DNA of 64,000 bases from Anaerocolumna sp. AGMB13020 (GTDB taxonomy: Bacteria > Bacillota > Clostridia > Lachnospirales > Lachnospiraceae). Under the pieces are notes generated by a model. It was not told the origin of the DNA. It saw nothing but the letters and a program-made list of their open reading frames with translations, and did no database searches. How positions within the stretch are numbered: the first letter of the stretch is position 1; each line of letters begins with the position of its first letter. The DNA lies in contig NZ_CP136910.1 of assembly GCF_033100115.1 (NCBI RefSeq), positions 5,534,001-5,598,000 on the forward strand, in the 5' to 3' direction. The translations under genes and the position numbers were made by a program. This document shows positions 26,470-35,957 of the stretch, piece after piece.

Positions 26470-28023
26470 TTAAATTTTGGTAGACCAGTTGGAGCAATCC
26501 CATACCTTCGTAGCAAAATCTTCATAGAATTCTGGCTCATGGCATATAAGCAAGATACTGCCGCCATATTCCTTCAACGCTCGTTTCAGTTCCTCTTTGG
26601 CTTCTACATCCAAATGGTTTGTAGGCTCATCCAATAGCAGAAGATTGGTCTCCTGATTGATCAGTTTGCATAATCTAACCTTGGCTTGCTCGCCGCCGCT
26701 AAGAACGCGAACCATACTCTCGATGTGTTTTGTTGTTAAGCCGCATTTTGCCAATGCTGAACGTACTTCATACTGAGAATAGGAAGGAAATTCCTTCCAT
26801 AACTCTTCGATACAGGTATTATTCTTAGCACCTGTCATTTCCTGCTCAAAATAACCTTTGTAAAGATAATCACCTAAGGATACCTTTCCTTCAAGAGGAG
26901 GTATCAGTCCAATGATACTTTTTAATAAAGTAGTTTTACCGATACCGTTAGCGCCCTTTAAGACTACTTTATCACCGCGTTCCATGGTCAGGGTCAGAGG
27001 TTTGGATAAGGGCTCATCGTACCCGATTACAAGATGCTCTGTCTGGAAAATGAATCTTCCCGCCGCTCTGGCTTCCCTAAAATAAAATTCAGGCTTGGGC
27101 TTCTCTTTTGCGAGTTCGATAACATCCATCTTATCCAGCTTTTTCTGCCTGGACATGGCCATGTTCCTGGTAGAGACCCTGGCTTTATTTCTTGCAACAA
27201 AGTCCTGCAGTTCGTTGATTTCCTGCTGCTGTCTTTTATAGGCGCTTTCAAGCTGGGCTTTTTTGACTTCATATACTTCCAGGAATTTATCATAGTCTCC
27301 CACATAACGGTTCAGCTCGGCATTTTCCATATGATAAATTATATTAATAACACTGTTTAAGAATGGTATATCATGAGAGATAAGGATAAAGGCATTATCA
27401 TACTCATTTAAGTAACGCTTCAGCCATTCAATATGCACGGTATCCAGGTAGTTGGTAGGCTCGTCCAATAAGAGAATATCCGGTTTCTCTAATAACAGCT
27501 TACCCAATAACACCTTAGTTCTCTGACCACCGCTTAATTCGGTTACATCTTTATCAAGGCCGATTGCATCAAGACCAAGTGCACGGCCAATTTCTTCTAC
27601 CTTGGAATCTATAATATAGAAATTATTATTGTCAAGGGTTTCCTGTATGGTACCAAATTCCTCCATAATATTCATAAGGCTGTCCGAATCCGCATCAGCC
27701 ATTAAATTACATAGATCATTCATTTTCTTCTCTAATTCGAAGAGATAGGAAAATGCAGATTTTAAGACTCCTCGGATGGTCATGCCTTTGTCCAGAACGG
27801 AATGCTGATCAAGATACCCCACTCTGACATTTTTGGCCCACTGAATATTGCCTTCATCCGGCATAAGTTTTCCGGTAACAATGTTCATGAAGGTAGATTT
27901 TCCTTCCCCATTGGCACCAACCAACCCGATATGTTCCCCTTTTAACAGGCGGAAAGATACATTATTAAATATGGCCCTGTCACCAAATCCGTGAGTAAGA
28001 TTCTCAACATTTAAAATACTCAT
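26470..28023 (-). CDS. ABC-F family ATPase (YbiT/YkpA-like)
   Basis: Two ABC nucleotide-binding domains are fused, with Walker A GANGEGKST and GANGIGKTT, signature LSGGQ and LSGGE, and DEPTNYLD and DEPTNHLD. The charged linker between them contains the RQQQEINELQDF helix. There are no membrane segments. From family knowledge, ABC-F proteins bind the ribosomal E site and act in translation or antibiotic protection. This branch is closest to the housekeeping YkpA/YbiT type rather than a resistance protein. The ATG at 28023 follows GAGGAG by 6 bases; an upstream in-frame ATG at 28056 lacks one. Confidence 0.9.
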   Translation of the reverse strand: MSILNVENLTHGFGDRAIFNNVSFRLLKGEHIGLVGANGEGKSTFMNIVTGKLMPDEGNIQWAKNVRVGYLDQHSVLDKGMTIRGVLKSAFSYLFELEKKMNDLCNLMADADSDSLMNIMEEFGTIQETLDNNNFYIIDSKVEEIGRALGLDAIGLDKDVTELSGGQRTKVLLGKLLLEKPDILLLDEPTNYLDTVHIEWLKRYLNEYDNAFILISHDIPFLNSVINIIYHMENAELNRYVGDYDKFLEVYEVKKAQLESAYKRQQQEINELQDFVARNKARVSTRNMAMSRQKKLDKMDVIELAKEKPKPEFYFREARAAGRFIFQTEHLVIGYDEPLSKPLTLTMERGDKVVLKGANGIGKTTLLKSIIGLIPPLEGKVSLGDYLYKGYFEQEMTGAKNNTCIEELWKEFPSYSQYEVRSALAKCGLTTKHIESMVRVLSGGEQAKVRLCKLINQETNLLLLDEPTNHLDVEAKEELKRALKEYGGSILLICHEPEFYEDFATKVWDCSNWSTKI

Positions 28024-28390
28024 AAGTACTCCTCGCGATAATAAATTATTTATCAATCATTCAGTTAAGATTTTGTGCAATCTCAACTAAAAGTCACTTA
28101 ATAAATTATACATATTTTTTTTGCATTTTCAAGTAAAATAATAAATGCAGAACTGGTAAATTCTTTTCAAGATGGATATTATCTGATACAATATGGAAGT
28201 AGGGTGATCAGGTGATGTAAGGTGATAAAATTTACATTTGCTTTACCAAACTTAAGTATGACAGTGTTACAATGGAGTTATCCTTTTAAATTGATATTAT
28301 CAGTGATTATATCGCTACAGTTGGGTGTATTGTATATTTTCATACTGGAAGGATATTATATAGTTGGATAACAGGAGGCAATAGAATAGA
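28024..28390. other. Divergent intergenic region
   Basis: 367 bp of AT-rich sequence between the ABC-F gene and the HD-domain gene. It must hold both promoters, but I could not settle on convincing -35/-10 pairs. A repeated GGTGAT (28203-28225) is present. Nothing else stands out. Confidence 0.5.
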
Positions 28391-29050
28391 GTGATAACTT
28401 ATCGTGAAATTAAGAAAATACCTCAAATCAGAACATATATTCAGAAAGCGGATGAAGCCTTAGGGGCTCTGGGATACACAGAGCATAGCTTTGCCCATGT
28501 GGGGATAGTAGCTGAAAAAGCGAAATATATTCTATCAACTTTAGGATATCCGGAGAGAACCATTGAACTGGCTCAGATAGCAGCTTATATGCATGATATC
28601 GGTAATGTGGTAAACCGGGTAGACCATGCTCAGAGCGGAGCAGTTATGGCCTTTCGTATTCTGGACAGACAGGGTGTGGAGGCAGAAGATATCGCAGTGA
28701 TAATCTCAGCCATTGGCAACCACGATGAAAGTACTGCCTTTCCCGTTAATGAGGTGGCGGCGGCCCTGATACTTGCGGATAAGACAGATGTGCGTTACAC
28801 CAGAGTCAGAAACCGTGATCTTGCAAGCTTTGATATTCATGACAGAGTTAATTATGCGGTTAAGGAAGCAGAAACGGTAATAAATGAGGATAAGACCAAG
28901 CTTACCCTGAACCTGACCATTGATACAGAGTTTTCTTCTGTAATGGATTATTTTGAAATATTCTTAGATCGTATGGTACTGTGTAAAAAAGCTGCACAAA
29001 AACTAAACCTAAGATTCCAGCTTATTATAAATGGACAAAAGATACTGTAA
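28391..29050 (+). CDS. HD domain phosphohydrolase
   Basis: The metal-binding HD pair lies at H68-D69 (YMHDIGN), with upstream histidines (EHSFAHV) and a later GNHDE. This is the arrangement of a small HD-type phosphohydrolase acting on nucleotides or other phosphate esters. It starts at GTG 28391 with AGGAGG 12 bases upstream, a somewhat long spacing. The CYTH gene begins 15 bp downstream, so the two are probably one transcription unit. The substrate is unknown. Confidence 0.8.
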   Translation: MITYREIKKIPQIRTYIQKADEALGALGYTEHSFAHVGIVAEKAKYILSTLGYPERTIELAQIAAYMHDIGNVVNRVDHAQSGAVMAFRILDRQGVEAEDIAVIISAIGNHDESTAFPVNEVAAALILADKTDVRYTRVRNRDLASFDIHDRVNYAVKEAETVINEDKTKLTLNLTIDTEFSSVMDYFEIFLDRMVLCKKAAQKLNLRFQLIINGQKIL

Positions 29051-29065
29051 CCTGGAAGGAGCTTA

Positions 29066-29572
29066 ATGGAAACGGAGAGAAAATTTTTATTGAACAAATT
29101 ACCGGAAGACTTATACTATTTTCCGGTTAAAAATATTGAACAGGGATATCTGTGTACCAATCCGGTAATCCGAATTCGCAGAAGCAACGAGGATTATTAT
29201 ATGACTTACAAATCACGGCTGAATGTAACGAAAGAAGATAGCGTTGCATTGGTATGTGAAGAAGTTGAGCTTCCTCTGACAAAAGAGGCATATTATCATT
29301 TGAGAGAGAAAACGGATTTAAGGCTTATAACCAAGAAACGGTACTTGATTCCACTGGAAGCAGGACTTACCTGTGAGCTTGACATATTCGAAGGGGAGTT
29401 AGAAGGCTTAATCTTTGCTGAAGTAGAATTTAAATCTGAAAAAGAAGCGGGAAAATTCAAACTGCCGGATTGGTTTGGCAAGGAAGTTACTTTTGATGAC
29501 AGATATAAGAATAATGTATTAGCATTGACAAAAGATTTGTCAGAACTTAATCTTGAGGTATTAAATACTTGA
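29066..29572 (+). CDS. CYTH domain protein
   Basis: Begins with the family signature METERKFLL (the ExExK motif) and continues with RIRR, YKSR and CELDIFEGELEGLIFAEVEF, all typical of the CYTH triphosphate-tunnel fold. From family knowledge it could be an inorganic triphosphatase or thiamine-triphosphatase-like enzyme. GGAAGGAG precedes the ATG. The pairing with an HD phosphohydrolase hints at shared phosphate-ester metabolism. Confidence 0.9.
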   Translation: METERKFLLNKLPEDLYYFPVKNIEQGYLCTNPVIRIRRSNEDYYMTYKSRLNVTKEDSVALVCEEVELPLTKEAYYHLREKTDLRLITKKRYLIPLEAGLTCELDIFEGELEGLIFAEVEFKSEKEAGKFKLPDWFGKEVTFDDRYKNNVLALTKDLSELNLEVLNT

Positions 29573-29640
29573 GCTAAGTGATATTGTGAGATAAACAGGA
29601 AGTCATCCTGAGGACAAAGGGATAAGAAGTTTCGCAAATA

Positions 29641-29678
29641 AAAGAAAGTGACTCTTAAGGTAAGATGTCACTTTCTTT
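29641..29678. terminator. Bidirectional terminator
   Basis: A perfect 12-bp stem (29641-29652 with 29667-29678) flanked by T-rich sequence on both strands. It ends the HD-CYTH unit and the converging histidine kinase. The kinase stop codon lies in the loop region. Confidence 0.8.
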
Positions 29679-31880
29679 TGTTATTCTGGTCTCACTGGTA
29701 TAGCGGTCCTGCTTTTTAAAACGAAGGACTGCATTAAACAGGTCCCCATCCAACTCTATGTCAAAGGTTCCTTCCTGAATGGCTGCAAGACTCTTGGAAA
29801 TGGATAATCCAAGACCGCTGCCTTCTGTATTTCTGGAAGAATCTCCTCTGACAAAACGCTCCATTAGTTCTTCTGAGCTGATGTTTAATTTGGCGGCGGA
29901 AATATTCTTCACCGATACAACAGCCATGTCATCTTCGGTAAAGATGTTAATATAAGCTCTCGTTCCACTTAAAGCATATTTGACTACATTGGAAAAAATG
30001 TTTTCTATAATACGATAGGTACTTCTTCCATCCGCCATGATATAGATGGGTTCCTGGGTTACGGTGAGGACAGGCTCAATATTATGGTCGGAGAATTTAT
30101 CTTCAAATTCACCCAATGACTGACGGACAAGTTCAACAAAATTTAAGCATTCCAGGTTCAATACCAGTACGCCGGAGGAGGCTTTGGAGGCTTCCACCAG
30201 ATCTTCAATAAGAGTCTTTAAACGCCAGGTCTTACCGGATAATACTTCCAGGTATCCTGCTGCAGTTTCATTTTGCAGATTTTCTTTTTTTAAGAGATCT
30301 ACATAATTTATAATGGAAGTAAGAGGTGTTTTAATATCATGGGAAACATTTGCAATAAGTTCTGTTTTAAGTCTTTCGCTCTTAACCTTTTCCTCTACGG
30401 CAGCTGAAAAGCCTTCGCTGATATTATTAATATCGATAGCAAGAGAGAGTGAAGGTTCATGCATCTTGTCCACAGGTATTTTGTGCTTTAGATTACCATC
30501 TGCCAGCTTCTTTGTCTCGCGGCTGATTATCTTAAAATCAATTACCTGCTTCATCAGGCCATAGAAGAGGAATAAATAACCGAAGATGCTGACTGTCAGG
30601 AAAAGCGGTACTGGCCAAGGGGTCAGCTTATATCTGTAAATAATAAAACCTGTTACTTCCAGCGTGATAAAAAATAGAATCAAAGCGGCAAACCGGAAGG
30701 TAATACTTCTGCCGGCTATAAATTCCCGAATAAAATAACGCAGCTTCATACCAAAGAGGTTAAGATAAGAATTGGTAAAAAATACATTCTTTTTGAATCT
30801 TCGAACCAGACTCAGGAAGCCAAATAAACTAAAAGGATAAAGAATCGTATAACCAATTCCAAGCAGTATGGAATAGTCAAGACCAAAATCGTGCAGCAGA
30901 TAGCGGCATAATTTAATATCCAGGAAATAGAGCAGAGTTATACCACTGACAATAAGTAGCAGTCCGGTCTCGGTCCTAACACGGTCAAAGCCTATAAGTG
31001 TAACCTGATCGGATTTATTTGAATGTCCGGCAAAAAAGACAATTAAAATAAAAAAGACCAGAAGCAATGCAAAGGATATGGGAACGGGATGCAGCGAATT
31101 CGTATAATTTCGATAAAGGGTATTAAAATGATGGTACATCGTACCGAATTCATCCGCTTTGTTTGGAAAGTTATTAACAATGGTTGTACAAATAATATAT
31201 TCGCCCCGATTGGTTTCTGTTTCGTCCTCGCTGTTTATGACAACCCCCCGGATGTAGTCCATTACCCAGGTTAAATTTTCATCATTTAAAGACTGATAAT
31301 TACGGTTTACATTGGTGGCATATTTTTCTGTTTCTGTATTAATGATCAGGTAGGCATTGTTTGTCTTTTTTACATGCTCCAGATATTCCTTCTGGGTCAT
31401 TTTATCCTTACCTTCTTCATTGGTCTTATAAACTTTGTTTTCCAGCGCTGCAGAAGTATAAACGGCTCCAGTCTTTACGTTTTTTACATAATACAGAAAA
31501 TTACTGTTGGTTTGATTGAGTATGGCATTATAATAATCGAACTGTTCCTGTTCGCTTTTATTGTTCGTATTCTTCTTTTTCGATTTTGGATTGACCACTT
31601 CTTTTTCAAAAAGAGAGGAGATATCTGTTGAAGATGGATCAAACCCAATACTTCCGGAGTAGCCCTTTTCTCTGTAGTCAACATATACGGCAACCCGCTC
31701 TACATATTTCAGATATTTGTTCTGGAATTCAGAAGTCTCTTTAAAGTCAGAAGTATTTGTAGTATAGGAATCAAGATATTTAAAAATATGATAAGTCCCA
31801 ATGGTCAGGGTAAGACCGGACAGAAACAGGACGATATGTATCAATATTTTTATATACATTGAACCTTTAATTCTATTCAT
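29655..31880 (-). CDS. Sensor histidine kinase with multi-pass membrane domain
   Basis: 741 residues: one N-terminal helix, an extracytoplasmic domain of about 230 residues, five further membrane helices (roughly 270-450), a HAMP-like linker, HisKA with the phospho-acceptor motif NVSHDIKTPL near residue 515, and HATPase with GSGLGLSI. The response regulator gene lies 28 bp upstream and is co-transcribed. This layout resembles VanS-like kinases of clostridia that respond to envelope stress. No van resistance genes are nearby, so I do not use a van symbol. The stimulus is unknown. Confidence 0.85.
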   Translation of the reverse strand: MNRIKGSMYIKILIHIVLFLSGLTLTIGTYHIFKYLDSYTTNTSDFKETSEFQNKYLKYVERVAVYVDYREKGYSGSIGFDPSSTDISSLFEKEVVNPKSKKKNTNNKSEQEQFDYYNAILNQTNSNFLYYVKNVKTGAVYTSAALENKVYKTNEEGKDKMTQKEYLEHVKKTNNAYLIINTETEKYATNVNRNYQSLNDENLTWVMDYIRGVVINSEDETETNRGEYIICTTIVNNFPNKADEFGTMYHHFNTLYRNYTNSLHPVPISFALLLVFFILIVFFAGHSNKSDQVTLIGFDRVRTETGLLLIVSGITLLYFLDIKLCRYLLHDFGLDYSILLGIGYTILYPFSLFGFLSLVRRFKKNVFFTNSYLNLFGMKLRYFIREFIAGRSITFRFAALILFFITLEVTGFIIYRYKLTPWPVPLFLTVSIFGYLFLFYGLMKQVIDFKIISRETKKLADGNLKHKIPVDKMHEPSLSLAIDINNISEGFSAAVEEKVKSERLKTELIANVSHDIKTPLTSIINYVDLLKKENLQNETAAGYLEVLSGKTWRLKTLIEDLVEASKASSGVLVLNLECLNFVELVRQSLGEFEDKFSDHNIEPVLTVTQEPIYIMADGRSTYRIIENIFSNVVKYALSGTRAYINIFTEDDMAVVSVKNISAAKLNISSEELMERFVRGDSSRNTEGSGLGLSISKSLAAIQEGTFDIELDGDLFNAVLRFKKQDRYTSETRITKESDILP

Positions 31881-31908
31881 AAAGTACCGCAGCCTTTCTA
31901 AAATAAGA

Positions 31909-32604
31909 TTAGTATTTCTCTACCTTGTATCCGATACCCCAGGCTACCTTTAAGTATTTGGGTTCCTTTGGATTGATTTCAATCTTTTCCCTGATATGGC
32001 GTATATGCACAGCCACGATGTTATCCGCACCATAAGAAGGCTCATTCCATATGATTTCGTAGATTTCATTGATAGAGAAAACTCTCCCTTTATTCTTAAC
32101 CAGGAGTTTTAACAGGTTATATTCTATCGGAGTAAGCTTGATCAGCTCTCCGTCGACATAGACTTCCTTTCTGTCATCATTTACTACCAGACCGCCGGAG
32201 GAATAGATATTCTGTTCCTCTGATACGATGCTGCCAAGCTTTGTGTATCTTCGCAGGGCAGATTTCACCCTGGCTATAAGCTCAAGTGGATTAAATGGTT
32301 TGGTGATATAGTCATCGGCACCGACATTTAGACCTAACACCTTATCACTGTCTTCGGATTTGGCAGTTAGTAATATAATAGGGAGAGTGCTGTTATTTTC
32401 CCGTAATTTCATCGTAACCCGGATACCGTCCATCTCAGGCATCATGATATCCAGAAGAACCAGGTGGATTTCTGAGGCTTCTATCGTTTCCAAGGCCTGA
32501 ATTCCGTTATAAGCTTTTATAATATTATAGCCTTCAGCACTAAGATAGATCTGTATGGCATCAACAATTTCTTTATCATCATCACAAACTAAAATGTTAT
32601 ACAT
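31909..32604 (-). CDS. OmpR/VanR-type response regulator
   Basis: Receiver domain with the acidic pocket DDD at residues 8-10, phospho-acceptor D52 in LLDIMMPEMDG and K in TAKSEDSD. The C-terminal winged helix ends with VAWGIGYKVEKY. The ATG at 32604 follows GGGAG by 5 bases; an upstream in-frame start at 32634 would add ten unlikely residues. It precedes its partner kinase. Its leader can form a long hairpin (32654-32726), which may influence expression. Confidence 0.9.
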   Translation of the reverse strand: MYNILVCDDDKEIVDAIQIYLSAEGYNIIKAYNGIQALETIEASEIHLVLLDIMMPEMDGIRVTMKLRENNSTLPIILLTAKSEDSDKVLGLNVGADDYITKPFNPLELIARVKSALRRYTKLGSIVSEEQNIYSSGGLVVNDDRKEVYVDGELIKLTPIEYNLLKLLVKNKGRVFSINEIYEIIWNEPSYGADNIVAVHIRHIREKIEINPKEPKYLKVAWGIGYKVEKY

Positions 32605-32653
32605 ATAAGCTCCCATCTGTGCGCACGAACGCACTTAAATATCAAGATATTGA

Positions 32654-32726
32654 AAAAGCGTTATTTATAGAGTATCAAACAGTGCGCTTCACACACCTCC
32701 AAATGAAATACTGTAGTAACGCTTTT
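32654..32726 (-). promoter_or_regulatory. Hairpin leader of the response regulator gene
   Basis: On the minus strand a 10-bp arm (32717-32726) pairs with 32654-32663. A second helix (32708-32712 with 32671-32675) lies inside, with a small GTG/CAC element in the middle that holds a GGAGGTG sequence. The 3' arm is followed by TTTTTC-like sequence, so it could work as an attenuator. It is seen directly as inverted repeats; its role is inferred. Confidence 0.4.
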
Positions 32727-33340
32727 CTTTCATAATAACTTTTCGCAGCCTGCGACTGTTTTTAGAACAGCTGGCTGTTTTCCCCGATTTTTATTATACC
32801 TTATTTTGTGTAAAACATCTAGTATTTATAATTTGAGATAAAGAATAACCCTTATATTCACATTAAATTTAGAAATTAATAGAATGATTGTTAGGAGGAT
32901 AAAACTTTGATTGATAAAAATATAACGATTAGTTTGTGACTAATAGGAAAATTGTATAATATAACGACAAAATAACTGAGAGATTTTCAAAATTATATAA
33001 AAATGACCATTTGACTGCAATTAAAGGAAAGGGGTGGATTTTTTTGAGCAGATAATCTATAATGTATTTTACTAGAGCAAACTGCTGTGTAGAGATTGAT
33101 AATTATTTAACATAGGATGTTATGTTAAATGTATATGTTTAACGAAATATAAAGATTGCAACTATATCAATTAATCTAAATTTTCTTTGTGAGGTTTAGC
33201 TGTACATATTGTATTGACTATGGCAAAGAGATATTTTGTTTAATACTTTATAGCAAGTTAACGTATTACGTTCTCATAGCGGATGAAATAAAAATGCAGG
33301 AATTTTCTTGTACGGAGAAGCTCAGTAGGAGGAATAGGTA
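32727..33340. other. Intergenic region before nfnA
   Basis: 614 bp, AT-rich. The only clear element is a perfect 10-bp inverted repeat with a 6-base loop (33105-33114 with 33121-33130), followed by another GTTTAAC at about 33137. It could be an operator or a hairpin in the nfnAB leader. The arms are oriented opposite to a Rex site. Confidence 0.4.
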
Positions 33341-34240
33341 ATGTACAAAATATTGAAAAAGGAAACCCTGGCACCGAATATTTACTTAATGGATATAGAG
33401 GCGAAAAGAGTTGCGAAATCTTGTTATCCAGGGCAGTTTGTAATTGTTAAGATGGATGAGAAGGGTGAACGTATTCCTTTGACCATATGCGACTATGATC
33501 GTGAAATTGGAAGCGTTACCATTGTATTTCAGGCTTTAGGTTCTTCAACCAAGCGTATGGCTGAGTATGAAGTAGGGGATGAGTTCAGGGATTTTGCAGG
33601 TCCTTTGGGAAGAAAATCCGAACTGATCGACGAACCCGAAGCTGAACTTCGTAAGAAAAGCATTCTTTTTGTTGCAGGTGGTGTTGGTACAGCCCCTGTT
33701 TATCCTCAGGTTAAATGGATGAAAGAACAGGGATATGATGTAGACTGCGTTATCGGAGCCAGAAACAAAGACCTTATAATTCTGGAAGATGAGATGAAGA
33801 AAGTTGCAAAGAATGTTTATGTGACAACCGATGACGGCTCCTACGGTTTTAAAGGAAATGTCAATGACTGTATAAAAGACCTTGTGAATAATCAGGGTAA
33901 ACACTATGATCTGGTTATTGCTATCGGACCTGTAATCATGATGAAATTTGTCTGTATACTGACCAAAGAGATTGGTATTCCTACTATTGTAAGTATGAAT
34001 CCCATAATGGTAGACGGAACCGGTATGTGTGGTGCCTGCAGACTGACTGTTGGTGGCAAGGTTAAATTTGCCTGTGTAGATGGACCTGAATTTGATGGAC
34101 ATCTAGTGGATTTTGATGAATCCATGAAGAGACAGCAGATGTATAAGACTGTGGAAGGCAGAGCTATCTTAAAGGAAAAAGAAGGAGCAACCCACAAAGG
34201 GGGCGGCTGTGGCTGCAGTGATGACCCCGCAGACAGATAG
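33341..34240 (+). CDS. nfnA: NfnA: ferredoxin-NADP reductase subunit alpha
   Basis: 299 residues with the ferredoxin-reductase layout. An FAD-binding barrel begins with YPGQFVIVKM and RIPLTICDYD. An NAD(P)-binding domain has FVAGGVGTAPVYPQ. A C-terminal [2Fe-2S] loop has GTGMCGACR and a later KFACVDGPEF. This matches the small subunit of NADH-dependent reduced ferredoxin:NADP oxidoreductase. The large subunit gene follows after 10 bp. From family knowledge the complex bifurcates electrons between NADPH, NADH and ferredoxin in the cytoplasm of anaerobes. Confidence 0.9.
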   Translation: MYKILKKETLAPNIYLMDIEAKRVAKSCYPGQFVIVKMDEKGERIPLTICDYDREIGSVTIVFQALGSSTKRMAEYEVGDEFRDFAGPLGRKSELIDEPEAELRKKSILFVAGGVGTAPVYPQVKWMKEQGYDVDCVIGARNKDLIILEDEMKKVAKNVYVTTDDGSYGFKGNVNDCIKDLVNNQGKHYDLVIAIGPVIMMKFVCILTKEIGIPTIVSMNPIMVDGTGMCGACRLTVGGKVKFACVDGPEFDGHLVDFDESMKRQQMYKTVEGRAILKEKEGATHKGGGCGCSDDPADR

Positions 34241-34250
34241 GAGCTAAAAG

Positions 34251-35636
34251 ATGGACGTATTGAAGAAGACACCTGTAAGAGAGCAGGATGCCAAAGAAAG
34301 AGCACATAACTTCAAAGAAGTTTGTTTAGGATATAACGATGCTGAGGCGAAAGAAGAAGCCCTCAGATGTTTAAAATGCAAAAATGCCAAATGTATTGGT
34401 GGATGTCCTGTGAGTATTGATATTCCGGGCTTTATTAACCAGGTTGAGAAAGGCAATGTAGAGGAAGCTTACAAAGTTATAAGCAATTATTCTGCTCTGC
34501 CTGCTGTCTGTGGACGTGTATGTCCTCAGGAATCCCAATGTGAAGAAAGATGCATCAGAGGTATTAAAGGAGAACCCATCTCCATTGGTAAATTAGAGCG
34601 TTATGTAGCTGACTGGGCAAGAGAAAAGGGAATCAAACCTGAAATGCCTACAGAGCAGAAGAATAAAAAAGTGGCGGTAATCGGCTCCGGACCTGCCGGA
34701 TTAACCTGTGCAGGGGATCTTGCCAAAGCAGGTTATGACGTAACTATCTTTGAAGCACTTCATGAAGCTGGTGGTGTATTGGTTTATGGTATTCCTGAAT
34801 TCCGTTTGCCAAAAGAGACAGTTGTTAAGAGCGAAATTGAAAATGTCAAAGCACTTGGTGTTAAGATTGAAACCAATGTAGTTATCGGAAAATCTACCAC
34901 TATCGACGAATTGATGGAAGAGGAAGGCTTTGAGGCTGTATTTATCGGATCAGGAGCAGGGCTTCCAAAATTCATGGGAATTCCTGGTGAGAATGCAAAT
35001 GGCGTATTTTCTGCCAATGAATACCTCACCAGAAACAATCTTATGAAGGCTTTTGAGGCCGGATATGATACACCTATTGCTGCAGGTCAGAGAGTGGCAG
35101 TAGTGGGCGGCGGAAATGTAGCAATGGATGCTGCCAGAACAGCATTAAGACTTGGAGCAGAGGTTTATATTATCTATAGAAGAAGTGAAGAAGAACTCCC
35201 TGCCAGAGTAGAAGAAGTACATCATGCCAAGGAAGAAGGTATTATCTTTAAATTCCTTACGAATCCTACAGAAATCCTTGTGGATGAAAATGGCTGGGTC
35301 AAGGGAATGAAGTGTGAAGAAATGGAGCTTTTAGAGCCGGATGCATCTGGCAGAAGAAGACCTGTACCCAAAAAGGATTCTGAATTTGAGCTGCCGGTAG
35401 ATACCGTAATCATGTCCCTGGGCACAAGTCCTAATCCTTTGATTTCATCAACAACAGAAGGCCTTGACCTGAATAAATATAATTGTATCGTAGCAGATGA
35501 AGAAACCGGAAAGACAACAAAAGAAGGTGTATTTGCTGGTGGAGATGCAGTTATTGGTGCGGCAACGGTTATTCTTGCCATGGGTGCCGGTAAGAAAGCG
35601 GCAAAAGCAATGGATGAATATTTAAGTAATAAATAG
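34251..35636 (+). CDS. nfnB: NfnB: glutamate-synthase-like FAD subunit
   Basis: 461 residues, of the GltD/NADPH-dependent glutamate synthase small-subunit type. The N-terminal double [4Fe-4S] cysteine motifs are visible (CLKCKNAKCIGGCPV and CGRVCPQESQCEERC). The FAD-binding GSGPAGLTCAGDLAKAGY and the NADPH-binding VVGGGNVAMDAARTALRLGA follow. No glutamate synthase large subunit is nearby and nfnA is directly upstream, which supports NfnB rather than GltD. Terminator at 35656. Confidence 0.9.
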   Translation: MDVLKKTPVREQDAKERAHNFKEVCLGYNDAEAKEEALRCLKCKNAKCIGGCPVSIDIPGFINQVEKGNVEEAYKVISNYSALPAVCGRVCPQESQCEERCIRGIKGEPISIGKLERYVADWAREKGIKPEMPTEQKNKKVAVIGSGPAGLTCAGDLAKAGYDVTIFEALHEAGGVLVYGIPEFRLPKETVVKSEIENVKALGVKIETNVVIGKSTTIDELMEEEGFEAVFIGSGAGLPKFMGIPGENANGVFSANEYLTRNNLMKAFEAGYDTPIAAGQRVAVVGGGNVAMDAARTALRLGAEVYIIYRRSEEELPARVEEVHHAKEEGIIFKFLTNPTEILVDENGWVKGMKCEEMELLEPDASGRRRPVPKKDSEFELPVDTVIMSLGTSPNPLISSTTEGLDLNKYNCIVADEETGKTTKEGVFAGGDAVIGAATVILAMGAGKKAAKAMDEYLSNK

Positions 35637-35655
35637 TAATAACAGTATAGAACCG

Positions 35656-35697
35656 AGGTTCTGAAAAATGTCAACATTTTTTAGAACCTTTTCTGTT
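35656..35697 (+). terminator. Terminator of nfnAB
   Basis: A stem of AGGTTCT plus AAAAATGT pairs with the matching arm ending at 35689, followed by TTTCTGTTTT. The rest of the gap to 35957 is AT-rich, with a TATAAT-like box near 35897. Confidence 0.8.
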
Positions 35698-35957
35698 TTA
35701 AACTTAGAGGAAAGAAGTGTTGCAATTTACTGTGTTGATTTATCTTTATATGTTCAGTCGTTATTATGCTGTAAGCTTTCAGAGTTTCTGATGCAAAAAT
35801 GTCCGGACAGTCCGATAAGCTTAAAATTAGGCCTTGATTGATTGTGCAAACTGTGCAAAAAGTAAAAAAAGATTGCTATAAGAGCTGTTTGTTGGTATAA
35901 TATGTTGTAAAACAGGCTCAATATAGAAGGAGAGCCCAAGAAAATTGGGGTACAAGA

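Noticed and set aside
29655..32604. Vancomycin resistance regulators VanR and VanS
   Set aside because: The domain layout is similar, but no vanH, vanA or vanX-type genes are nearby, so only a general two-component call is supported.
33105..33130. Rex operator upstream of nfnAB
   Set aside because: Rex sites read TTGTTAA-n4-TTAACAA; here the half-sites have the opposite orientation.
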